From assembly GCA_004561555.1 (NCBI GenBank), contig SFVH01000053.1, positions 1 through 6,309 of the forward strand: DNA of 6,309 bases, in the 5' to 3' direction. Under the pieces are notes generated by a model that was not told the DNA's origin, made no database searches, and saw only the letters and a list, made by a program, of their open reading frames with translations. The translations under genes and the position numbers were made by a program. This DNA is from a bacterium (GTDB lineage Bacteria > Bacteroidota > Bacteroidia > Bacteroidales > Muribaculaceae). Shown in pieces: positions 1-4,851 of the stretch. The stretch's first letter is position 1, and each line of letters begins with the position of its first letter.

Positions 1-374
1 AATCCGTTCATTATCTTGGCGAGATAGCGGTTTACCGCCGAGAAGATGGCCACTCCTATCGAGAAGTTGGATGCCCAGAACAGGGTATTTCCCTCCTCGT
101 TGCACAGTCGCTCCACGTCGGCCTTGTGGTCGTTCATCCATCCAGTAGAACCGCTCACCACCTTCACCCCATGACTGAATGCCTTGAGGTAGTTGCCGTA
201 AGCCACATGTGGCGCGGTGAACTCTATCGCCACGTCGGCGGATGCAAACTCCGGACTGTCGAAGTCCTGCTGGTTATCGATGTCAATGATACTGACAATC
301 TCGTGACCTCGGCTGATGGCAATCTGCTCTATCATCTTGCCCATCTTGCCATAGCCAATCAATGCTATCTTCAT
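1..374 (-). CDS. dapB: 4-hydroxy-tetrahydrodipicolinate reductase, N-terminal part (cut by window edge)
   Basis: The minus strand reads open from ATG at 374 to base 1, giving 124 codons with no stop. The product reduces hydroxy-tetrahydrodipicolinate with NAD(P)H in the cytoplasm, a step towards diaminopimelate and lysine. Visible motifs are an N-terminal Rossmann dinucleotide loop (LIGYGKMGK, residues 5-13), EFTAP at 51-55, GSTGW at 75-79 and ASNFSIGV at 101-108. The last is a hallmark of the DapB family. The catalytic histidine/lysine and substrate-binding segment lies beyond the window, so roughly half of the protein is missing. The start is supported by an AAGGAG ribosome-binding site seven bases upstream and a phylum-type promoter further up. 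It diverges from the DUF2851 gene. The family call is very secure; whether the full gene is intact cannot be seen. Confidence 0.95.
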   Translation of the reverse strand, partial: MKIALIGYGKMGKMIEQIAISRGHEIVSIIDIDNQQDFDSPEFASADVAIEFTAPHVAYGNYLKAFSHGVKVVSGSTGWMNDHKADVERLCNEEGNTLFWASNFSIGVAIFSAVNRYLAKIMNG

Positions 375-381
375 GTTCTTT

Positions 382-387
382 CTCCTT
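382..387 (-). promoter_or_regulatory. Shine-Dalgarno site of dapB
   Basis: The minus strand reads AAGGAG, seven bases before the dapB ATG. It is the clearest Shine-Dalgarno match in the window; most other starts here have only A-rich leaders, which is common in Bacteroidota. It fixes the dapB start. Confidence 0.7.
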
Positions 388-418
388 ATTATATTATATG
401 AGGGTTGAAAATCGACTG

Positions 419-449
419 CAAAGTTAGTGTTTTTATCCCATAAACCAAC
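419..449 (-). promoter_or_regulatory. dapB promoter, Bacteroidota type
   Basis: On the minus strand a perfect -7 box, TAACTTTG (consensus TAnnTTTG), lies at 426-419. A GTTG at 449-446 serves as the -33 element, 19 nt upstream. This is the spacing expected for the Bacteroidota primary sigma factor. Transcription would start at about 411-415, leaving a leader of about 40 nt, too short for a riboswitch. Confidence 0.72.
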
Positions 450-460
450 CAAAAAGGAAC

Positions 461-507
461 AAAAAAAGTGGAAAAGACGATAAAAATGAGAAAAAAACGT
501 GGAAAAG
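461..507. repeat. Direct repeat between divergent promoters, possible operator
   Basis: GTGGAAAAG occurs at 468-476 and 499-507. With the A-tracts before them the two copies match at 15 of 16 positions (461-476 and 492-507; 467 is A where 498 is C). The copies start 31 bp apart, about three helical turns, and lie in the A-rich space between the dapB and DUF2851 promoters. This suits a regulator binding one face of the helix or an UP-like element, but the A-richness could also produce it by chance. Confidence 0.4.
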
Positions 508-529
508 TTGCAAAAAGTTGGCATTTTGC

Positions 530-560
530 TTTGCTAAATGCACTACTTTCATTACCTTTG
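530..560 (+). promoter_or_regulatory. Promoter of the DUF2851-thioesterase-dprA group
   Basis: TTTG at 530-533 is followed after 19 nt by TACCTTTG at 553-560, a full match to the Bacteroidota -33/-7 consensus. The predicted start of transcription is about 564-568. This leaves a leader of about 20 nt before the ATG at 587 and excludes any start codon upstream of it. Confidence 0.78.
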
Positions 561-586
561 TAGCAATTCTTACTATCATTCAGACA

Positions 587-1882
587 ATGGAACAACTGTT
601 GCAATACGTGTGGAAACACAAGATACTGCCCCTCTCCGACCTTGCCACCACCGATGGCAGGGATGTGGAGATTATCGACCCCGGACTGCATAACCGCAAT
701 TCGGGGCCCGACTTCTTCAACGCCAAACTGCGCATTGGCGAGACGATGTGGGTGGGCAATGTGGAGATACACGAACACTCGAAGGACTGGTTTCGGCACG
801 GGCACGACACCGACCCCGCCTACGACAACGTTGTGCTGCATGTGGTGGAGGACGACGACTGCAACGTCACCAACAGTAGGGGGGAGTTTATACCCCAAAT
901 CAAACTTTCCGTCCCGATGACGGTGACGCTCAACTACAAGGAACTGCTCACCGCCGACGCCTATCCTCCTTGCTATCGACTTGTGCCCGACCTCACCTCG
1001 CTCACCATTCATTCGTGGATGGCGGCACTGCAGACCGAGCGACTTGAACACAAGACGCAGGCCATTGCCCTCCGAGCCGAGAGGGCCAACGGGTCGTGGG
1101 AGGATGCGTATTTCGTCACCCTCGCGCGCAACTATGGCTTTGGTATCAACGGCGATGCTTTCGAGCAATGGGCATTCAATGTGCCGCTCAATCAGGTGGC
1201 CCACCACCGCGACGACATCTTCCAGGTGGAGGCGATATTCCTCGGACAGGCTGGATTGCTCGACATCAATGCCATTCCGGATAAATACCAGGCAGCGGCT
1301 CTCAACGACGGATATTTCGCCAAGATTAAGAATGAATACGAATATCTCGCTCATAAGTTCTCGCTCACGCCTATCGACCGCACGATGTGGAAATTCCTGA
1401 GATTGCGGCCGCAGAATTTTCCGCATATCAGGATATCCCAACTTGCCACTCTCTATCACGAGCGCAAGACGTCGCTCAGTCAGTTGGTGGAATGTAAGAC
1501 GGTGGATGACCTCAAGCGTAATCTCTCCACCCACGTCACGGATTATTGGACCACCCACTACACCTTTGGTTCGGAGAGTGCACACAACAACAAGAGTTTG
1601 TCGCCCTTCTCCATCAACCTGCTCATGATCAACACTGCCATCCCCATGCTCTTCGCCTATGGGCGCCACACGGGCGACGAGGCTCTGTGCGACAGGGCTT
1701 TCGACTTGCTCGAACAGCTCAAGGCCGAGGACAACCACATCATCCGAATGTGGAAGCAATGCGGACTAAAGGTGCAGAATGCCGGCGACAGTCAGGCTCT
1801 CATCCAGTTGAAAAATGAATACTGCGACCGCAAGGACTGCCTGCGTTGCCGATTTGGATATGAATATCTCAAAAGGAAATAA
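587..1882 (+). CDS. DUF2851 family protein, function unknown
   Basis: A 431-residue protein matching the DUF2851 family in length and motifs; no member function is known to me. The conserved N-terminal part reads GPDFFNAKLRIG (40-51), then WVGNVEIHEHSKDW (55-68), HGH (71-73) and AYDNVVLHVVEDDD (78-91). The C terminus carries C413, C418 and C421 (CX4CX2C) followed by RFGYEYL, which could bind a metal. The middle (about 130-400) looks helical, with no signal peptide or membrane segment, so it is probably cytoplasmic. The frame stays open upstream to a TTG at 518, but the promoter at 530-560 lies inside that extension, so ATG 587 is the start. The thioesterase begins three bases after its stop and dprA follows, so the three are probably one transcript. 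The PDF...EIH pattern faintly recalls PD-(D/E)XK nucleases; this is inference only. Confidence 0.85.
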   Translation: MEQLLQYVWKHKILPLSDLATTDGRDVEIIDPGLHNRNSGPDFFNAKLRIGETMWVGNVEIHEHSKDWFRHGHDTDPAYDNVVLHVVEDDDCNVTNSRGEFIPQIKLSVPMTVTLNYKELLTADAYPPCYRLVPDLTSLTIHSWMAALQTERLEHKTQAIALRAERANGSWEDAYFVTLARNYGFGINGDAFEQWAFNVPLNQVAHHRDDIFQVEAIFLGQAGLLDINAIPDKYQAAALNDGYFAKIKNEYEYLAHKFSLTPIDRTMWKFLRLRPQNFPHIRISQLATLYHERKTSLSQLVECKTVDDLKRNLSTHVTDYWTTHYTFGSESAHNNKSLSPFSINLLMINTAIPMLFAYGRHTGDEALCDRAFDLLEQLKAEDNHIIRMWKQCGLKVQNAGDSQALIQLKNEYCDRKDCLRCRFGYEYLKRK

Positions 1883-1885
1883 AGA

Positions 1886-2290
1886 ATGAAATACGTATAT
1901 GAAACCCGAATGATGGTGCGCGACTATGAATGCGACATCGAAGGCATAGTGAACAACGCCAATTATCTACACTACACCGAGCATACCCGCCATCTGTTTT
2001 TGCAGCATTGCGGATTGAGTTTTGCCGACATGCACCGCAAGGGCGTGGATGCTGTCGTGGCGAGGATGAATCTCAAGTTTAAGACACCTCTCGTGCCTGA
2101 CGACACTTTCATCTCGCGCCTCGGCATCAAGAAGGATGGCATCAAGTATGTGTTCTATCAGGACATCTTCCGCGAAAAGGATGAAAAACTCTGTTTCTCG
2201 GGAGTGATAGAGATTGTGTGCCTCGTCAACGGACGTCTCGCCAATAGCGACGACTACGACCGTGCGCTCGCCAAGTATTTAACAAATTAA
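1886..2290 (+). CDS. Acyl-CoA thioesterase, 4HBT hotdog fold (YbgC/FadM-like)
   Basis: A 134-residue protein, the normal size for a single hotdog domain of the 4-hydroxybenzoyl-CoA thioesterase family. These enzymes cleave acyl-CoA (or acyl-ACP) thioesters in the cytoplasm, usually as tetramers. The active-site segment is RDYECDIEGIVNNANYLHY (12-30): D17 aligns with the catalytic aspartate of YbgC, and G20, A25 and Y27 are the usual structural positions. VARMNLKFKTPLVPDDTF (58-75) matches the central strand region of the family. The substrate cannot be read from the sequence. It starts three bases after the DUF2851 stop, with AAAGGAAATAAAG overlapping the end of that gene as leader, so translation is probably coupled. 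dprA follows after 33 bp, a neighbourhood often seen in Bacteroidota. The specific subfamily name is uncertain; the fold call is firm. Confidence 0.9.
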   Translation: MKYVYETRMMVRDYECDIEGIVNNANYLHYTEHTRHLFLQHCGLSFADMHRKGVDAVVARMNLKFKTPLVPDDTFISRLGIKKDGIKYVFYQDIFREKDEKLCFSGVIEIVCLVNGRLANSDDYDRALAKYLTN

Positions 2291-2293
2291 AGC

Positions 2294-2320
2294 AGTTAAT
2301 GAAGTTAAAGTAGTTAAAGA
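2294..2320 (+). repeat. 9-bp tandem repeat, three copies, ahead of dprA
   Basis: Three adjacent 9-mers (AGTTAATGA, AGTTAAAGT, AGTTAAAGA) fill most of the 33 bp between the thioesterase stop and the dprA ATG at 2324. The last copy, with its AAAGA, occupies the ribosome-binding position. A change in copy number would alter the distance between the two genes by 9 bp per unit. Confidence 0.7.
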
Positions 2321-2323
2321 CAA

Positions 2324-3451
2324 ATGAACGAGCAACAGCTACTATATAACATTGCGCTCACCCGCATCGGGCATTTTAGTCTCGCCTCCGCCCTCCATCT
2401 GTATCGCACATTGGGCAGCGGCGAGGAGATCTTCTTGCATCGCAACGAGGCGCAGGACATACTGCCCGATTGCTCGCCCCGACTCATTGACAACCTCAAG
2501 GACTGGAGCGAACCGCTCAAGAGAGCCGAGGTGGAACTGGAGTTCTGTCGCAACAACAACATACGCGTGCTCTGTCTCGGTGACGACAACTATCCCAAGC
2601 GACTCGAGGATTGTGCCGACGCGCCATTGGTTATGTATTACAAAGGCAATGCCAACCTCAACCAGTCGCGAGTGATAAACATCATCGGCACCCGACATTG
2701 CACCACCTACGGAGCTGATTTCATCCGCCGTTTCATCCACGACCTCAAGGCGCTCTGCCCCGAGGTGCTGGTGGTGAGCGGACTGGCCTACGGGGTGGAT
2801 ATAAATGCCCATCAGCAAGCGCTTGCCGTGGGATATGAGACGGTGGGAGTGGTGGCTCACGGGCTCGACTATCTCTATCCAGCCGCCCACAAGGACGTGG
2901 CTCGCGAGATGGTGAATCACGGCGGTCTGCTCACCGAGTTCATGACATGCACAAATGCCGACAAGGGCAACTTCGTGAGGCGCAACCGCATCGTGGCTGG
3001 AATGTCCGACGCTTGCATCCTCATCGAGTCGGCTGCCCACGGAGGCGGAATGATCACCGCCGGCATAGCCTTCGACTACGGTCGCGAGGTCTTTGCACTG
3101 CCAGGGCGCGTGGGCGACCATTTCTCCGAGGGTTGCAATAATGCCATTCGCGAAAATAAGGCCATGCTCCTTACATCCGTCGAGGATTTCGTCAAGACTA
3201 TGGGTTGGGAGGACGACGCATTGCGGATTGAAGCCCAAAAGAAGGGTATTGAGCGTCAACTCTTTCCCGACCTCTCGCCCGAGCAGCAGCGGATAGTGGA
3301 TGTTCTCACGAAGTCTAACGACCTGCAGCTCAATCAATTATCGGTAAAGGCTGGTATTCCCATCGGGGATATCACCTCTATCCTCTTCCAGATGGAAATG
3401 ATGGGAGTGGTGAAGCCTATGGCGGGAGGAAACTATCACCTTTTAAATTGA
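2324..3451 (+). CDS. dprA: DNA processing protein DprA (Smf)
   Basis: A 375-residue protein, a usual length for DprA. DprA binds incoming single-stranded DNA during transformation, shields it and loads RecA. Residues 1-60 form a helical SAM/HhH-like domain (QQLLYNIALTRIGHFSLASA). The Rossmann-like core (about 80-292) shows YPKRL (90-94), IGTRHCTTYG (121-130), SGLAYGVDINAH (152-163), FVRRNRIVAGMS (217-228), E235, then TAGIAFDYGREVFALPG (245-261) and GCNNAIRENKAML (270-282). The C-terminal winged-helix domain runs from about 315 to 372. All signature positions are present, so it looks functional. The start is an ATG preceded by an A-rich leader in a 9-bp tandem repeat. The TGA stop is the first part of a 14-bp tandem repeat. 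It is the last gene of the DUF2851 group; dprA is common in bacteria not known to be competent, so natural transformation is not proven. Confidence 0.97.
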   Translation: MNEQQLLYNIALTRIGHFSLASALHLYRTLGSGEEIFLHRNEAQDILPDCSPRLIDNLKDWSEPLKRAEVELEFCRNNNIRVLCLGDDNYPKRLEDCADAPLVMYYKGNANLNQSRVINIIGTRHCTTYGADFIRRFIHDLKALCPEVLVVSGLAYGVDINAHQQALAVGYETVGVVAHGLDYLYPAAHKDVAREMVNHGGLLTEFMTCTNADKGNFVRRNRIVAGMSDACILIESAAHGGGMITAGIAFDYGREVFALPGRVGDHFSEGCNNAIRENKAMLLTSVEDFVKTMGWEDDALRIEAQKKGIERQLFPDLSPEQQRIVDVLTKSNDLQLNQLSVKAGIPIGDITSILFQMEMMGVVKPMAGGNYHLLN

Positions 3452-3484
3452 AGGTTGAAAATTGAAGGTTGAAAATTGAAGGTT
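3445..3484. repeat. 14-bp tandem repeat starting on the dprA stop codon
   Basis: The unit AAATTGAAGGTTGA is present twice perfectly (3445-3458 and 3459-3472) and a third time for its first 12 bases (3473-3484). The TGA stop of dprA (3449-3451) lies in the first copy. Each copy carries two TGA triplets, and since 14 is not a multiple of three the array holds stops in several frames. A related stretch, AGGGTTGAAAATCGA, occurs near 401-415 upstream of dapB, so the word may be a dispersed repeat of this genome. Confidence 0.85.
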
Positions 3485-3488
3485 TTTA

Positions 3489-3537
3489 GGCACGGATGGA
3501 CACGGCTTTTAAAAAAGACACGGCTGGGCTGCGCGAT
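3489..3537 (+). repeat. Left inverted-repeat arm of the element
   Basis: It begins GGCACGGATGGACACGGC, continues with TTTT and AAAAAA, then GACACGGCT. Bases 3489-3525 pair with 3731-3771 except for G3498 and a four-T length difference. A weaker extension, GGCTGCGCGAT (3527-3537), pairs with 3720-3729 with one mismatch and one extra base. Confidence 0.85.
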
Positions 3538-3562
3538 GGGAATGGCTTAATTTGTATAAAGG

Positions 3563-3578
3563 CTATACTAAAGTATAG
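3563..3578. repeat. Perfect short palindrome inside the element
   Basis: CTATACT (3563-3569), a two-base AA centre and AGTATAG (3572-3578) form a perfect inverted repeat. The third forward copy of GACACGGCT begins on its last base (3578-3586). It could be a protein-binding site or a small stem. Confidence 0.6.
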
Positions 3579-3613
3579 ACACGGCTCAAAAAATGAAGAA
3601 TGAAGAAACAACG

Positions 3614-3626
3614 TTCGGCGACCGAA
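3614..3626. repeat. Small hairpin inside the element
   Basis: TTCGG (3614-3618) pairs with CCGAA (3622-3626) across a CGA loop. A weaker AGCC-AAT-GGCT hairpin follows at 3632-3642. Together with the hairpin at 3676 this gives the interior a run of compact stem-loops. Confidence 0.5.
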
Positions 3627-3675
3627 GGGAAAGCCAATGGCTGCGGCCTGCCTAGAAAGCAAACTAAGCCGTGGA

Positions 3676-3688
3676 CTTGCGAAGCAAG
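3676..3688. repeat. GCGAAGC mini-hairpin inside the element
   Basis: CTTGC (3676-3680) pairs with GCAAG (3684-3688) across a GAA loop. The core GCGAAGC (3679-3685) is a known exceptionally stable single-stranded DNA mini-hairpin. A second C-GAA-G turn, CACGAAGTG, follows at 3696-3704. Confidence 0.6.
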
Positions 3689-3719
3689 CCGTAATCACGA
3701 AGTGCCGTGAATAATATCA

Positions 3720-3771
3720 ATGCGGAGCCAAGCCGTGTCTTTTTTAAAAAAAAGCCGTGTCAATCCGTGCC
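3720..3771 (-). repeat. Right inverted-repeat arm of the element
   Basis: It contains AGCCGTGTC at 3731-3739, six T, eight A, GCCGTGTC, and ends AATCCGTGCC at 3771. It is the reverse complement of the left arm apart from one mismatch and a longer A-run. Bases 3720-3730 form the weaker inner extension. Confidence 0.85.
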
Positions 3772-3775
3772 AAAT

Positions 3776-3850
3776 AAAAAATCTGTGATAATTATAACAA
3801 AGTTATAAAAAAATCTGTGATAATCTGTGGACAAAAAAGTCTGTGGATAA
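3776..3850. repeat. ATCTGTG-word array upstream of dusB, with DnaA-box-like 9-mers
   Basis: A 17-base word, AAAAAATCTGTGATAAT, occurs at 3776-3792 and 3808-3824. Shorter related words follow: AATCTGTGGACAA ending at 3834 and GTCTGTGGATAA ending at 3850. TGTGGATAA (3842-3850) is the exact complement of the DnaA box TTATCCACA, and TGTGGACAA (3826-3834) differs by one base. The array continues the ATCCGTG word that ends the element at 3763-3769, so it may be repeat-derived and not a DnaA site. A frame is open through it from GTG 3817 into dusB but is not believed to be coding. Confidence 0.55.
3792..3808. promoter_or_regulatory. 17-bp palindrome, possible operator upstream of dusB
   Basis: TTATAAC (3792-3798), AAA, GTTATAA (3802-3808) is a perfect inverted repeat lying between the two copies of the 17-base direct repeat. 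It sits about 55 bp before the dusB ATG, a plausible operator place. It includes TAACTTTG on the minus strand, a -7 look-alike, but no -33 partner is found at the right distance. Confidence 0.4.
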
Positions 3851-3861
3851 AAAAAAGAAGA

Positions 3862-4851
3862 ATGAAGATTGGAAATATAGAATTTGGTGATAGACCGTTG
3901 TTTCTCGCCCCGATGGAGGACGTGACGGATATCGGATTCCGAATGCTGTGCAAGCGATTCGGGGCGGCAATGGTATATACTGAGTTTGTCAGTGCCGAGG
4001 CACTGGTGCGCTCGGTGAAGGCCACCGTCAACAAACTCACCATCTGCGACGAAGAGCGACCTGTAGGCATTCAGATCTACGGTCGCGACGTGCCCGCCAT
4101 GGTGGAGGCGGCAAAGATTGTGGAGGAGGTGCATCCCGATGTCATCGACCTCAACTTCGGTTGTCCGGTGAAGAAGGTGGCAGGCAAAGGTGCCGGTGCC
4201 GGTATGCTGCAAAACATCCCCCTCATGCTCGACATCACGCGCGAGGTGGTGAAGGCAGTAAAAACCCCCGTCACAGTGAAAACCCGACTGGGCTGGAACT
4301 CCGAGCAGCTCATCATCACCGACCTTGCCGAGCAACTGCAAGACTGCGGTATTGCAGCCCTCACCATCCACGGGCGCACCCGCGCACAAATGTACACTGG
4401 CGAGGCCGACTGGACCCTCATCGGTGAGGTGAAGCGCAATCCCCGCATCCATATCCCCATCATCGGCAATGGCGATATCTCCACCCCCGAGCAAGCCCGT
4501 CAAGCCTTCGAGCGCTATGGCGTGGATGCCGTGATGATAGGGCGCGCCACCTTCGGTCGCCCCTGGATCTTCAAAGAGATGAAGGGAGAGCCTCCCCTCT
4601 CCCTCGACGCCAAGCTCGACATCCTCGAGGAGCAGCTCCGCATCAACATCGAGCGCATCGACGAATACCGCGGCATCCTCCACACCCGCCGCCATCTCGC
4701 CGCCTCGCCCATCTTCAAGGGCATCCCCGACTTCCGCCAAACCCGCATCGCCATGCTCCGCGCCAATACCGCCGACGAGCTTCTGTCGATACTCGAGCAC
4801 GTAAGACATCAATATTTTCATAAAATAGAAGACGACATTAACAAGATATGA
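3862..4851 (+). CDS. dusB: tRNA-dihydrouridine synthase (DusB type)
   Basis: A 329-residue flavoprotein of the Dus family, which reduces specific uridines of tRNA to dihydrouridine using FMN and NADPH. The TIM-barrel domain shows LAPMEDVTD (15-23), IQIYG (70-74), DLNFGCPVKKV (96-106) with catalytic C101, VKTRLGW (139-145), IHGRTRAQMYTG (169-180), GNGDI (202-206) and MIGRATFGRPW (225-235). The C-terminal helical domain follows from about 245 and ends RHQYFHKIEDDINKI. Length is normal. ATG 3862 was chosen because the frame upstream to GTG 3817 consists of repeat DNA and lacks family sequence. The leader is only A-rich, with AAGAAG just before the ATG. No consensus promoter was found on this strand in the gap. 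It overlaps ruvB by 4 nt. The motif order fits the DusB/NifR3 branch; the exact tRNA position modified cannot be read here. Confidence 0.95.
   Translation: MKIGNIEFGDRPLFLAPMEDVTDIGFRMLCKRFGAAMVYTEFVSAEALVRSVKATVNKLTICDEERPVGIQIYGRDVPAMVEAAKIVEEVHPDVIDLNFGCPVKKVAGKGAGAGMLQNIPLMLDITREVVKAVKTPVTVKTRLGWNSEQLIITDLAEQLQDCGIAALTIHGRTRAQMYTGEADWTLIGEVKRNPRIHIPIIGNGDISTPEQARQAFERYGVDAVMIGRATFGRPWIFKEMKGEPPLSLDAKLDILEEQLRINIERIDEYRGILHTRRHLAASPIFKGIPDFRQTRIAMLRANTADELLSILEHVRHQYFHKIEDDINKI

Larger units (their letters stand above)
3489..3771. mobile_element. MITE-like inverted-repeat element, non-coding
   Basis: This 283 bp segment begins and ends with long inverted repeats: 3489-3525 against 3731-3771 differ by one base and a four-T insertion, and weaker matching continues inwards to about 3537 and 3720. 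Inside are the 9-mer GACACGGCT and its complement in several copies, and several short hairpins. No transposase or other gene lies within; the longest minus-strand frame crossing it (70 codons, 3486-3698) has no recognisable motif. No target-site duplication is evident at the borders. It may be a non-autonomous transposable element, a dispersed structured repeat, or a locally grown palindrome. Read as RNA, the arms would fold into a long stem and could end transcription from either side. Confidence 0.55.

Noticed and set aside
375..418. Riboswitch or attenuator in the dapB leader
   Set aside because: The predicted leader is only about 40 nt, A/T-rich, and shows no stem or terminator.
518..586. 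Upstream TTG start extending DUF2851 by 23 residues
   Set aside because: The -33 and -7 promoter boxes (530-560) lie inside this stretch, so it would not be transcribed. The family sequence begins at ATG 587.
389..1759. 456-codon open frame on the minus strand opposite DUF2851
   Set aside because: It lies wholly antisense to a recognised family gene, its product is rich in V/G/H stretches without any motif, and it covers the divergent promoters. Such mirror frames arise from the C/G-ending codon bias. The same applies to the minus frames at 2342-3337, 3760-4821 and 4818-5390.
3547..3554. TTAATTTG as a plus-strand promoter for dusB
   Set aside because: The first position departs from TAnnTTTG and there is no -33 element. 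The dusB promoter remains unidentified, and transcription could also read through from dprA.
3486..3698. 70-codon minus-strand frame across the inverted-repeat element
   Set aside because: No known motif, its end lies inside a repeat arm, and the sequence is better explained by hairpins. It was kept only as a note within the element.
3798..3805. Minus-strand TAACTTTG as a promoter
   Set aside because: It matches the -7 box, but no TTG/TTTG lies 19-21 nt upstream (nearest spacing is 26) and no gene lies downstream on that strand. It is part of a palindrome.
3445..3850. CRISPR array
   Set aside because: The repeats are short, tandem or inverted, without regular unique spacers, and no cas genes are nearby.
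3817..3861. Upstream GTG start extending dusB by 15 residues
   Set aside because: The extension is translated repeat DNA (ATCTGTGG array), and Dus proteins normally begin just before the strand leading to APMEDVTD, as with ATG 3862.
3776..3861. Chromosomal replication origin
   Set aside because: Only one perfect and one near-perfect DnaA-like box are present, with no dnaA or dnaN or other usual origin neighbours. It is reported as a weak lead, not an origin.
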